A stretch of DNA of 64,000 bases from DASRJG01 sp032124015 (GTDB lineage Bacteria; Acidobacteriota; Polarisedimenticolia; Polarisedimenticolales; DASRJG01), in NCBI GenBank assembly GCA_032124015.1, contig JAQBEH010000096.1, positions 12,847 through 76,846 of the forward strand, given 5' to 3'. Below the pieces are notes generated by a model. That model saw nothing but the letters and a program-made list of their open reading frames with translations, was not told the origin of the DNA and did not search any database. The first letter of the stretch is position 1; every line of letters starts with the position of its first letter. Shown piece by piece: positions 8,295-17,222 of the stretch. The position numbers were made by a program, and so were the translations under genes.

Positions 8295-8825
8295 TCAAGG
8301 ATTCGCTCCCCGCGTGATCCACTCCCGGATCGCGTCGATCTCATCCTGGCCCAGCGGACGCATCGGGGAGGGGGGCATGAACAGCCCCCCGGCACCTTGG
8401 GCTCCTTCGATCATCATGACGAGACAGGAGGCGTCCGGCTGGTACGGCTCAACCCGCGTGGCCCAGCCGCCGACCCCGTCGGAGCAGAAGAACGACTCGA
8501 CGTTAACGAGCTCGGCGTAGGAGGTCTCGATCGAGTCGAGGCTCGGAACCGAACCACCGGAGCGGTGGCACGACGAGCAAATCGGCCCGAAGACGTACTG
8601 TTGGATCGAGGCCAACGTCGGTTGAAGGCCTGTTGCGTTTTCGACCGTGCAGGTCGGGCTGCAGCCGTCCCCCGGCGCGAGGTTGCCGTCGTCGCACGCC
8701 TCCCCGAGGCTCTTGACACCGTCGCCGCAAATGCTCATGAGGGAGCCGTTCTCCGCGCAGCCCCACAAGGTGAGCCCGGCGGCCGCGGCGATCGCCAGGA
8801 TCAACGTGCCCCGGAAGCGCGTCAC
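8295..8825 (-). CDS. Monoheme c-type lipoprotein with Cys-rich DUF4215-like repeat
   Basis: 176 residues from a GTG at 8825. A lipoprotein signal (LTLWGC, Cys near 23) precedes a Cys-rich motif (CGDGVKSLGEACDDGN, then GDGCSPTC) of the DUF4215/myxococcal repeat type, which is usually structural in surface proteins. A CSSCH heme site lies near residue 84, with a possible Met ligand in LFMPPSPMRPL. The ending, DEIDAIREWITRGA, is typical of small c-type cytochromes. It is probably membrane-anchored and transcribed with the heme-barrel gene that follows. It resembles a partner cytochrome; its substrate is unknown. Confidence 0.75.
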   Translation of the reverse strand: MTRFRGTLILAIAAAAGLTLWGCAENGSLMSICGDGVKSLGEACDDGNLAPGDGCSPTCTVENATGLQPTLASIQQYVFGPICSSCHRSGGSVPSLDSIETSYAELVNVESFFCSDGVGGWATRVEPYQPDASCLVMMIEGAQGAGGLFMPPSPMRPLGQDEIDAIREWITRGANP

Positions 8826-8990
8826 GGTCTCGTCATCCCGATCCTACCCCCCTGCCGAGAAGTGTCTCCCGGGCCGATGAGAGGGCCATCGATTTCGCAG
8901 ACAGACAAGCGGATAGGATTGATCACTTGGACGCCGTCTGACAACGCCCCTACGCGGTAGGATGAGTACGCAATTTGCCGGGGGGGAGCC
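8826..8990. other. Divergent intergenic region
   Basis: 165 bp between two divergent genes, so it should hold both promoters. A TAGGAT-like -10 is visible near 8960 toward the + strand gene, but no convincing -35 lies at the right distance. A GGGGGGGAG ribosome site precedes the GTG at 8991. No RNA gene or terminator is seen. Confidence 0.4.
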
Positions 8991-10772
8991 GTGACCGGAT
9001 TCCGCGGACGTCGTCACTGGATCGCCTTGGTTTCCCCTCTGGCCGGACTCGCAGCACTAATCTGGCTTTTGATCCGATCCGGAGCGAAGCCTAGCCGTCT
9101 CGCCTACCCTTGCCAGCGGGCCGCGCTCTCGGCGGCCTGGCTCGCATTCGCGGCTCCGGTCATCGCCGGCCTCGTCCTGCTCCGGCGCCGCCTGCGCATC
9201 GGCCCGTTCTCAGGAGTGGGATTGGCCTTCGCAGCGGTCGGCGCCGTTTGCAGCTTGGGCCTCTGGGGATACCTCTCATTCGCGCAAAGCGAAGACCCTC
9301 CCCCCGTTTTTGCGGCTCCGCTCGACTACCGTGCCGAGGTCTTCCACAAGGCCGACTGCCCCCGCGATCCGGTGGGCGACCGCTTTCCCGGCCTCGACGA
9401 CCTCGTCGAGATCATGGGCGGCGGTGGGCTGAAGTTTTTCCGCTCGGACACGTCGTCGCTCACCGCGGGCCCCAACGGCATCCTCGCCGCGGACGACACC
9501 GTCCTCGTCAAGATCAACTACCAGTGGGGTCAACGCGGCGGGACGAACGCCGACCTGCTCTCCGGTCTGATCCGCCGGATCGTCGAGCACCCCGACGGCT
9601 TCACGGGGGAGGTCGTGGTCTGCGAGAACGCGCAGTTCAACTCGACCGTGGGATTCGACCGCGCGGAGAACAACGCGGAGGACGTGCTGCTCTCACCGCA
9701 CGACGTCGTCACCCACTTCAAGACCCTCGGGTACCGCGTGTCGCACCAGGATTGGACGTTGATGCGCTACGCGTCGGTGACCGAGTATTCGACCGGTAAC
9801 GTGAGCGACGGATACGTCCTGCTCCCGTACGATCCCACTCTGGCGGGGCGGCCGTCGTACCCGAAGTTCACGACCGAGTACGGCACGCGGATCAGCTTCA
9901 AGCTCGGACTCTGGACCGCCTCGGGCGGGTACGATCGCAATCACCTGAAGGTCATCAACGTGCCGGTACTGAAATCGCACCACAGCGCCTATGGCGCGAC
10001 GGCGAGCGTGAAGCACTACATGGGCGTGGTGACGCGCGAGCTTTCCACCAACTCGCACTCGGCGATCGCCAACGGGCTCCTCGGAGCGGTGATCGGTGCC
10101 GTTGGTCCCGCCGACCTCAACATCGTGGACGCGATCTGGATCAACGCGAACCCGTACAGCGGCCCTTCGACGGACTACGCCGAGGCGACCCGCCGGGACG
10201 AGTTGGTGGCGAGCCTCGATCCGGTGGCGGCCGACATCTGGTCGGTGAAAAACATACTGATCCCCGGGTTCGTCTCGAACGGGTATTCTCCGCCGTGGCC
10301 CGCGCCGAGCGCCGACCCGGACCTTCCCACGAGCGCCTTCAGGCGCTACATCGACGCCTCGATGAACCGGATCCTCGCCGCGGGATACAAGGTCACGAAC
10401 AACCCGACGATGATCGATGAGATCGAAACCGCTCCACCCGGAGAGCCCGCAGACCCCGCCGGCGCGAATGAGTCGTTTCTGATCTCGAAGCAAGAGGGGG
10501 GAGCCTACGCGCTGACCTGGTCGCCGCCGATCCGCGGCGGCGCCGCCGACGAGTACGAGCTCTACAGCGCTCCCCTCCCCGGTCCCCGTCCCGGCGTGCC
10601 GCCGCACTGCGAGGCGGCGCTCGGGAGCGGCACTTCGGCGTTCCTTACCTCACTACCCGGCGGGATGGCCTTTTTGGTCGTCGGCAGGAACGCGGCCGGT
10701 GACGGATCCTTCGGCCACAACAGCGCGGGCTACGAGCGCCCGGGACCGGCGGTGGGAAGCCTCTGTCCTTAA
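8991..10772 (+). CDS. Membrane-anchored DUF362 protein with C-terminal fibronectin-like domain
   Basis: 593 residues, GTG start after a strong G-rich ribosome site. Three hydrophobic segments (about 10-28, 45-65, 75-98) are followed by a DUF362 region (about 155-460) with DDTVLVKINYQWG, NVPVLKSHHSAYGATASVKHY and the SLDPVAADIWSVK motif usual for that family. DUF362 proteins are of unknown function, sometimes fused to ferredoxins; no Fe-S cysteines are seen here. The last 100 residues (YALTWSPP...FLVVGRNAAGDGSFG) look like a fibronectin type III-like sandwich. Its ending resembles that of the partial protein at 63767. It probably faces the periplasm. Confidence 0.75.
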   Translation: MTGFRGRRHWIALVSPLAGLAALIWLLIRSGAKPSRLAYPCQRAALSAAWLAFAAPVIAGLVLLRRRLRIGPFSGVGLAFAAVGAVCSLGLWGYLSFAQSEDPPPVFAAPLDYRAEVFHKADCPRDPVGDRFPGLDDLVEIMGGGGLKFFRSDTSSLTAGPNGILAADDTVLVKINYQWGQRGGTNADLLSGLIRRIVEHPDGFTGEVVVCENAQFNSTVGFDRAENNAEDVLLSPHDVVTHFKTLGYRVSHQDWTLMRYASVTEYSTGNVSDGYVLLPYDPTLAGRPSYPKFTTEYGTRISFKLGLWTASGGYDRNHLKVINVPVLKSHHSAYGATASVKHYMGVVTRELSTNSHSAIANGLLGAVIGAVGPADLNIVDAIWINANPYSGPSTDYAEATRRDELVASLDPVAADIWSVKNILIPGFVSNGYSPPWPAPSADPDLPTSAFRRYIDASMNRILAAGYKVTNNPTMIDEIETAPPGEPADPAGANESFLISKQEGGAYALTWSPPIRGGAADEYELYSAPLPGPRPGVPPHCEAALGSGTSAFLTSLPGGMAFLVVGRNAAGDGSFGHNSAGYERPGPAVGSLCP

Positions 10773-10831
10773 GCGCAGACGCGTGAACGCCCGGCTTGCG
10801 GCGTCTGTCCGTTCCATCCACAATCGCCGCC

Positions 10832-12778
10832 ATGCTGGAAATCGTGCTGCTTGCGCTGGCCGTTTCGGGCGCGCGGACGCCGCCAAGCCCCGCCGAGCGA
10901 CCCAACGTCGTGCTCGTCACCCTCGATACGACGCGCGCCGACCGCCTAGGTGCCTACGGCCGCGCCAACGCCGGAACGCCGAATCTCGACCGGCTCGCAG
11001 CCTCGGGCGTTCGGTTCGCCGATGCGTGGTCCGTCGTGCCGATCACCCTACCCGCGCACCTTTCGATGATGACGGGATGCACGCCCGTCACGCACGGCGT
11101 GCGCGACAACGGCGGCACGAAGTACGACGGCCGGATTCCGACCCTCGCCACCCGATTCGCGGCCAACGGCTATCGGACCGCGGCCGTCGTGTCCGCCTCG
11201 GTGCTCGATTCGGACTGGGGGGTGAACGCGGGCTTCGGCGTCTACGACGATCGTCTCGACGGAAACAGCGAGCGAAGCGCCGCATCCGCCACGACGCGTG
11301 CCCTCGAGATCCTCGGATCGTCGACCGAGCCGCTCTTCCTGTGGGTCCATTATTTCGACCCGCACTGGAACTACGAGCCCCCGCCTCCGTTCGCCGCGCG
11401 TTTCCGGGACGACCCCTACCAGGGCGAGATCGCGTCGGTTGACTTCGAGCTCGGGCGGCTTCTCGCAGGCCTCGACAAGGCGAAGCCGAAGTCGATCATC
11501 ATCGTCATCGGCGACCATGGTGAATCGCTCGGCGAACACGGCGAGCGAACACACGGCATCTTCACCTACCGCTCGACCCTGAGCGTCCCGTTCTTGATCG
11601 CCGGAGCTGGAATTCCCGCGGGGCGGGTCGTCTTAGAGCCGGTTTCAATCATCGATCTGGCGCCGACGGTGGCTGAACTGACGGGCCTTTCGCCGGCAAA
11701 GCTGCAAGACGGGATTTCGCTCGCTCGGGTCGTCCTCCGGAAGGAGGAGGCGCCGCGCTCGCGCCCGATCTACTACGAGTCGATGCTCCCGTTCAATTCC
11801 TACGGCTGGGTTCCCCCGCGCGGAGAAGCCGACGGGCGTTACGCTTTCATCGAGCTTCCGAAGCGCGAGGTGTACGACCTGAGGGCAGACGCCGGACAGA
11901 CGAAAAACCTCTACACCGCCACGGACCCTCTGTCGGCGAGCCTCACACGTCGCTTCGAGCGTCTCACCGCCGGCTTGGCCGAGCACGCGGGCCAAGGCAC
12001 ACCCGCCCAGCTTACGGAAGAGCAGCGTGCGAACCTTTCGTCTCTTGGTTACTTCCCCGGCGTTCCGTCGGGACCGGAAGCGCCGACGCTCGACCCGAAA
12101 GACGTCATCGACCTGGCCGGTCGGGTCTTGGACGCGACGCAACTCCAGCGGAGCGGGCACTTCGACGAAGCGATCGCGATGGTCGACCAGATCCTTCTAC
12201 GAAATCCTGAAAACGTGCGGGCGCGGGCGGTTCGCGGACAGGCGCTGCTGTCGCAGAAGCGTTTCGGCGACGCGGTCGTCGCGTTCGGGGAGATCGTGGC
12301 GTTGGCTCCGGCGGTTGCGACGTACCGGACCGACCTCGGCTCGAGCCTTGCCGGCGCCGGCCAGCTTGCGAAGGCCGAAGCCGAATGGCGGAAGGCCATC
12401 GAACTCGAGCCGCATCTCGCCGATCCGCGCGCCAAGCTGATCGCCGCGCACCTCAAGAAAGGCGAGACGGCGAAAGCGGTTGCGCTCGCGAAGGAATCGG
12501 CGGCCTTAGGTGTCGAAAGCGCGGAACTCGACTTCGAGATCGGCCTTGCGTACGCGGTATCGGGCGACACCGCCACGGCCGAACGCTTTCTCGAATCCGC
12601 GCTGCGCCTTCGGCCGGCCTACGCCAAGGCCCTCGCCACGCTCGGGCGAATCGCAATGGACCAGGGACGCATCGACGATGCGCTCCTAAGGTACCGTGCC
12701 GCGCTTGCGGCCGAGCGCGACCCGAAAGAGCGCGCGAAGCTCACCGCGATCGTCTCGGATCTTTCGGGAGGGAAGTGA
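10832..12778 (+). CDS. Sulfatase-fold hydrolase with C-terminal TPR repeats
   Basis: 648 residues from the ATG at 10832 (a TTG at 10796 is an alternative). The alkaline phosphatase/sulfatase fold starts with the metal motif NVVLVTLDTTRADRLGAYG and includes IVIGDHGESLGEHG and HYFDPHW. The nucleophile region reads VPITLPAHLSMMTG: the Cys-x-Pro-x-Arg formylglycine signature is missing and a Thr occupies the place, so it may be a phosphodiesterase or phosphotransferase rather than a sulfatase. After about residue 420 come several tetratricopeptide-like repeats (EAIAMVDQILLRNPENV, AEAEWRKAIELEPHL). A weak N-terminal signal suggests export. The substrate is unknown. Confidence 0.8.
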   Translation: MLEIVLLALAVSGARTPPSPAERPNVVLVTLDTTRADRLGAYGRANAGTPNLDRLAASGVRFADAWSVVPITLPAHLSMMTGCTPVTHGVRDNGGTKYDGRIPTLATRFAANGYRTAAVVSASVLDSDWGVNAGFGVYDDRLDGNSERSAASATTRALEILGSSTEPLFLWVHYFDPHWNYEPPPPFAARFRDDPYQGEIASVDFELGRLLAGLDKAKPKSIIIVIGDHGESLGEHGERTHGIFTYRSTLSVPFLIAGAGIPAGRVVLEPVSIIDLAPTVAELTGLSPAKLQDGISLARVVLRKEEAPRSRPIYYESMLPFNSYGWVPPRGEADGRYAFIELPKREVYDLRADAGQTKNLYTATDPLSASLTRRFERLTAGLAEHAGQGTPAQLTEEQRANLSSLGYFPGVPSGPEAPTLDPKDVIDLAGRVLDATQLQRSGHFDEAIAMVDQILLRNPENVRARAVRGQALLSQKRFGDAVVAFGEIVALAPAVATYRTDLGSSLAGAGQLAKAEAEWRKAIELEPHLADPRAKLIAAHLKKGETAKAVALAKESAALGVESAELDFEIGLAYAVSGDTATAERFLESALRLRPAYAKALATLGRIAMDQGRIDDALLRYRAALAAERDPKERAKLTAIVSDLSGGK

Positions 12779-12833
12779 CTTCGGCTACTCCGCACGTGTC
12801 ATGTCTCACTCCTTGCGGTTGAGATTCCCGGCC

Positions 12834-15545
12834 CTAGCGCGCCCCGGCCTTCTTCAGCTCCTCGCGCCAGTTCTGTACGAGCACCATGCGCTGGGGTGGC
12901 CCACCGGTGCGACCCGCGGCACGGACGAACAGGAAGCGATTGCCGTCTGATGTGACGTCGAATCCACCGGAACGCGAGTAGTCGAGTTGGCCTCCGTCAC
13001 TCATGTCGAATAGACGCGCTGATTCGCCAAGCGGCGGGTCCTGCGCGGAATCGACCTTCACCGAGACCATCGCGCGGCGTGACGGACCGCTTCCCTCGAC
13101 GAAGAACAGCTCCCCGCTGCCCTTCGCCCAACGCGGCGTGAGCGCTCCGTCGGCGCGGACCTGCCACCGCCCCACGCCCTCGGGGAAACGGGTGAGGTAC
13201 AGCTCGGCGGCCCGCCGCGGATCGGTCAACACGTACGCGAGCAGCTTTCCGTCCGGAGCGATCCTCGCGTCCCGGATGTCGGGCTCGGGCTTCAACTCGA
13301 GGAGGGGTCGCAGGTCGCCAAGGCTTCCATTGGGGAGCACAGGACCGACCCTCAGGCGTCCTTCTCCGCGCTCGTCCACGATTCGAACCGCCCACTTCCC
13401 GTCGGACGCGACGCTGAAGCTGCTCGCCGCCGCCCCCATGCCAGCCGCGGACGCGAACTCCCGCTCCCCTCCCGAACCGTCGGCATCCACCGCGAAGATC
13501 CGGCCCTGGAGATTGCTTACCCGGGTGAACGCGAGGCGCGACGACGACGCGATCCACTCGGGCCTCCCCTCGAAATCGCCGCTGAACGTGAGCCGGGTCT
13601 CGGTCCCCCGAGCCAGGTCGCGAACCCAGACGTCCGAGCTGCCCCCGTCCTGGGCGGTGAACGCCACGCGGCGGCCGTCCGGGGACAGGGTCACGCCCGT
13701 GAGTCCGGCGTGGCCGGACCCTACGGCCTCGATCACCTTGCCCGATCGATCGACCCAGATCAGCTCCCGCCGCTCCTCGCCCGTCGATCCTTCGACGTAG
13801 AGCAGGGAGCCGTCGTCCGAAACGCTCACCGATGCGGCATCGGGCGCCAACAACACGGGCGCGCCGAGGACGCGACGATGCGTCATGTCGTACGGCGCGG
13901 ACCAGAGTCCGGGGTTTGTGCTCTGCCGGAGAAACAGGAGCTCGCCGGTGGGCGCCACGATGGCCGACGTCTCATCGTTGCCGAGGCCGCCGGCCACCGG
14001 GATCTGTTGCTTGCCGTCGAAGACGGTGATGAAGACGCGGCGGCTGCCCGAGGCGTCCTTTTCCGAGTTCCAGTGCGTGATGTAGAGAAGATCTCCGTTC
14101 GCAAGCCACGACGGACCGTGAAAATCGACCGTGGTGGCCGGGTCGATATCGATCAACAACTCGGCGGTTCCCCCACTCGCGGCCACTTTGTACAGCCCCC
14201 CGCGCCAGACGGCTAGGGCGATCACGCCGGAGCGGGACCACGAGGCGCCGATGATGCTCCCCGTGCCGGGGATCTCGCAGATCGCGGTCGGCCTTCCTCC
14301 GTCGATCGGAACCTTAAAGAGCTTTCTCGCATCGGCGAACACGAGCGAGCGCGAGTCGGGAGACCAGCCGATCGGCGTGGACGACGAGACGTCCGCGAGC
14401 GCGCGGGGTGCAAGCTCCGTCAGATCGCGCACCCAGATTCGGTTCTTCGAGAGATAGGCGATTCGCCCACCGTCGGGCGAGAGCACCGGCGCGTGGCTCC
14501 AATCGAAGTCCAGGTCGTTTGCGACCAAATCGAACTTGCGTAGCGGTTGAGTCGCGGTGGTCGGGCCGAATTCCTGCGTCGCGAGCACGGCGATCACCGT
14601 CAACGCCAAGGCCCCGGCCACCGCCGCCCACCACGGGAGCCCTCCCCGGCGCGTGGCTGTAGCCGCGGCCGGCGTCGCGTCCCCGGGGGACGCCAGCGCG
14701 ATCCGCGCTTCGCCGATGTCGCGCAGCCGTTCTTTCGCATCCTTTTGCAGACAGCGCGCGAGGAGCGCGCGAATGCGCGGCGGGGTCGCGGTGGGTAGTC
14801 CGCTCCAGTCCGGTTCGGTCTGCAAGATCTTGGCGATGAGGTCCGAGACCGTCTCACCCTCGAAGAGTTGCTTCCCGGTGAGGCACTCGTACAGGACGCA
14901 GCCGAACGCCCAGATGTCGGTCCGCTTGTCCACGGGCTTCCCGCGGGCCTGCTCGGGGCTCATGTAGGCCGCCGTGCCGAGAATGATCCCCGCCACCGTC
15001 CCGGCGGAGGTCACCGTCGGCAGCACGGTCGGCGTCGAGCGGCCGTCGCGCGACGCCGTCTCGCCGGCGATGGCCTTGGCCAGTCCGAAGTCGAGCACCT
15101 TGACGCCGCCGTCGGGCGTGACCTTGACGTTGGCCGGCTTCAGGTCGCGATGGACGATCCCTTGATCGTGCGCGTACTCGAGTGCTTCAGCGATCCGTCG
15201 CGCCAGGGGCAACGCCTCGTCCACCGGTATCGCGCCCCGCGAGAGGCGCTGCGACAGGTCTTCCCCCTCGACCATCTCCATGGCGAGGAAGCGCACGCCG
15301 TTCGCTTCGTGAAAACCGTAGATGGCGGCGATGCCGGGATGGTTGAGAGAGGCCAGCACCTTGGCCTCGCGTTCGAACCGGGCCATCCGCTCGGGATCGG
15401 CCAGGAATGCGGGAGGAAGCAGCTTGATGGCCACGTCCCGCCCGAGCGTCGTATCGGCGGCCCGCCAGACTTCGCCCATCCCGCCTTCGCCGATCTTCCC
15501 GGCGAGGCGATAGTGCAGCAGCGTTTGCCCGGGACTCAGCGACAT
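12834..15545 (-). CDS. Ser/Thr protein kinase with transmembrane segment and C-terminal PD40 propeller
   Basis: 903 residues. The N-terminal Hanks-type kinase (about 11-275) has a complete set of motifs: GEGGMGEVW glycine loop, VAIK with K41, HRDLKPAN with catalytic D134, DFGLAK and the GTAAYMSPEQARG activation segment. A membrane helix follows at about 305-325 (WWAAVAGALALTVIAVL). The outer part (330-900) has WD40/PD40-like repeats (APVLSPDGGRIAYLS, GVTLSPDGRRVAFTA), forming a periplasmic sensor propeller. This architecture is frequent in Acidobacteriota. The ligand and substrates are unknown. It is convergent with the sulfatase gene, 55 bp away. Confidence 0.92.
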   Translation of the reverse strand: MSLSPGQTLLHYRLAGKIGEGGMGEVWRAADTTLGRDVAIKLLPPAFLADPERMARFEREAKVLASLNHPGIAAIYGFHEANGVRFLAMEMVEGEDLSQRLSRGAIPVDEALPLARRIAEALEYAHDQGIVHRDLKPANVKVTPDGGVKVLDFGLAKAIAGETASRDGRSTPTVLPTVTSAGTVAGIILGTAAYMSPEQARGKPVDKRTDIWAFGCVLYECLTGKQLFEGETVSDLIAKILQTEPDWSGLPTATPPRIRALLARCLQKDAKERLRDIGEARIALASPGDATPAAATATRRGGLPWWAAVAGALALTVIAVLATQEFGPTTATQPLRKFDLVANDLDFDWSHAPVLSPDGGRIAYLSKNRIWVRDLTELAPRALADVSSSTPIGWSPDSRSLVFADARKLFKVPIDGGRPTAICEIPGTGSIIGASWSRSGVIALAVWRGGLYKVAASGGTAELLIDIDPATTVDFHGPSWLANGDLLYITHWNSEKDASGSRRVFITVFDGKQQIPVAGGLGNDETSAIVAPTGELLFLRQSTNPGLWSAPYDMTHRRVLGAPVLLAPDAASVSVSDDGSLLYVEGSTGEERRELIWVDRSGKVIEAVGSGHAGLTGVTLSPDGRRVAFTAQDGGSSDVWVRDLARGTETRLTFSGDFEGRPEWIASSSRLAFTRVSNLQGRIFAVDADGSGGEREFASAAGMGAAASSFSVASDGKWAVRIVDERGEGRLRVGPVLPNGSLGDLRPLLELKPEPDIRDARIAPDGKLLAYVLTDPRRAAELYLTRFPEGVGRWQVRADGALTPRWAKGSGELFFVEGSGPSRRAMVSVKVDSAQDPPLGESARLFDMSDGGQLDYSRSGGFDVTSDGNRFLFVRAAGRTGGPPQRMVLVQNWREELKKAGAR

Positions 15546-15574
15546 CTCTCCTCCGCCTTACGAACCGGGAGATT

Positions 15575-16588
15575 CTACGGCGAAGTCGCTCTCGTCACTG
15601 AATAACTTCCTCCGCGGGGGGCGAGCTTGCCCATCGTCAGCGCCCGCGCGAAACGGAAAAGGTCTCCTGCCGTGGACATGCCGCCCCCGGCGGAGGTTCC
15701 GCGAGTCCCTTCGGAGCGGACGAACTCGAAGTAGTCGCGCCCCGAAACCGCCTCGATGAGTGCTCCGAGCACCACGTAACCGGTGTTGCTGTAGCGCATG
15801 CCGTCTTCGGGTTTGCCTTCGATCTTGGACGCGCGCACCAGCTCGCGATAGGCGGACAACGAGCGCGCCGATCGGAGCTTGGGGTCGGTCTCGATCTGGT
15901 CGAGGTAATCCTCCAACCCCGAGGTGTGCGTCAGCAGTTGCTCGACGAGTTTTGCTACCGCCACGGCCGTGAACATCTTGTTCATCGACGCCAAGCCGAA
16001 CACGGTGTCGTTCGTGTTCGGTATGTGATTCGCGCGGTCGGCTTCCCCCGCCGTCTTTTGCAAGACCACCTCGTTTCCGCGCGCGAGCAGGACCACCCCC
16101 GAGAATTCGCCGCTGCCCGCGAGTCGGTCGACCTCCTTCCCGTAGGTCTCGATCGCCTCCGCGGGAGTCAGAGTCACGGTTTCCTTCGGAAGATCCTCGG
16201 CCTGAGCGGGGAGGATGAACAACCCAAGGACGAGGTGCGGCGGCGCCTTGTCGACCGTCAGATTGAATCGGAAGATGCGCGTGGGCTGCGCGACCGACCG
16301 GATGACGGCGACCACGCTATCCGGTGCGGGAGCGATCGTGCGGAGCACGTCGAATCCGCGGTGGCGGTGCGCGAGGTCCATCAAGAAAGGACGGATCCCC
16401 GGATCGCCGGGACCGGCTTTCCGCATGGACTTGGAAAACGACGCGTCGACGTAGGTCCGCAGGCGGGCTTCGTCCCCGCTTCGGATCAGGGCCATCAACT
16501 CGTCGAGCCGGTCGATCGCTGGATGCTCGGCGGCAACCGCGGCCGCTAGTAGGAACGCGACAACCCCGAGGAAATGGCGAGGGGTTAC
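15575..16588 (-). pseudogene. Decayed beta-lactamase/esterase-family (serine hydrolase) gene
   Basis: The reading frame shows a class C beta-lactamase-like protein: SMNK (the SxxK nucleophile motif) and RYSNTGY (YxN) are present. Two parts are missing without loss of frame: AKLVEQ runs directly into LLTHTSGLEDYL, omitting about 30 residues, and YFEFVR runs into SEGTRGTSAGGG, omitting roughly 80-100. The C-terminal third with the last catalytic motif is absent and the frame ends at 15575. No usable start codon precedes the signal-like VVAFLLAAAVAAE. At 16586-16588 a GTA lies where a GTG overlapping the pal stop would be expected. This is best read as a dying gene; a functional short protein is unlikely. 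Confidence 0.7.
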
Positions 16589-17145
16589 TTCCGGCCGGTG
16601 ATCACGAAGTGAGCCCGCCGGTTCCGGCTCCAACAGGATTCGTTCGATTCGCTGCAGACCGGGCGTTCTTTGCCGTACGTCACGGTCTGCATTCTTCCGT
16701 CCGCGACACCGAGGGTCGACACGTAGTTCTTCGCCGACGTCGCCCTGCGATCGCCCAGGGCAAGGTTGTATCCGATCGAACCGCGCTCGTCGCAGTGACC
16801 TTCGACCGTGAACTCGAACTGCACGTTCGCCTTCATGAACTCCGCATTCCGCTGCAGCCGCGACCGCGCGTCGTCCCTGATCTCGTCGCGATCGTAGTCG
16901 TAGAAGACGTCCCCGATGAGTCCTTGCTCTTGGACGTAGCGATTGACGGAGTCCAGGTCTCCATCGAGCGGATTGGGCGCCGGGGCAGGAGGAGGCTCCG
17001 GTGCGGGAGGCGGCGGAGGCGCGGGGGCTTCGACCGGAGGCGGAGGCGGCGGAGGCGGCGTCGAAACGGCAGGTTTCTTTGCACAGCCGGCCAGCACGAC
17101 GACGATCGAGAGGGTGCAGGCGGCGATGATCGAAGGTGTACGCAT
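16585..17145 (-). CDS. pal: Peptidoglycan-associated lipoprotein (Pal/OmpA-like)
   Basis: 186 residues, ATG at 17145 behind a TGAGGAG ribosome site. The lipoprotein signal ends VVLAGC (Cys at 21). A long proline-rich spacer (about 30-58) follows, then an OmpA-type peptidoglycan-binding domain (about 75-186) with FYDYDRDEIRDDA, VEGHCDERGSIGYNLALGDRRA and the final RRAHFVITGRK. HCDERG and NLALGxRRA are the signatures of Pal, which ties the outer membrane to peptidoglycan in the Tol-Pal system. No tol genes are adjacent. The proline tract is longer than usual for Pal. Its stop codon abuts the decayed gene downstream. Confidence 0.88.
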   Translation of the reverse strand: MRTPSIIAACTLSIVVVLAGCAKKPAVSTPPPPPPPPVEAPAPPPPPAPEPPPAPAPNPLDGDLDSVNRYVQEQGLIGDVFYDYDRDEIRDDARSRLQRNAEFMKANVQFEFTVEGHCDERGSIGYNLALGDRRATSAKNYVSTLGVADGRMQTVTYGKERPVCSESNESCWSRNRRAHFVITGRK

Positions 17146-17222
17146 CGTTGATTCTCCTCAAAAGTGGTAGGCATCTGTATGCTATCGCCTCGAGGGTGGG
17201 CGATCAAGCGTGGGCTGAGGAC

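Noticed and set aside
16975..17070. Repeat-like proline codon run
   Set aside because: It is the proline-rich spacer of Pal and encodes protein, not a DNA repeat of separate interest.
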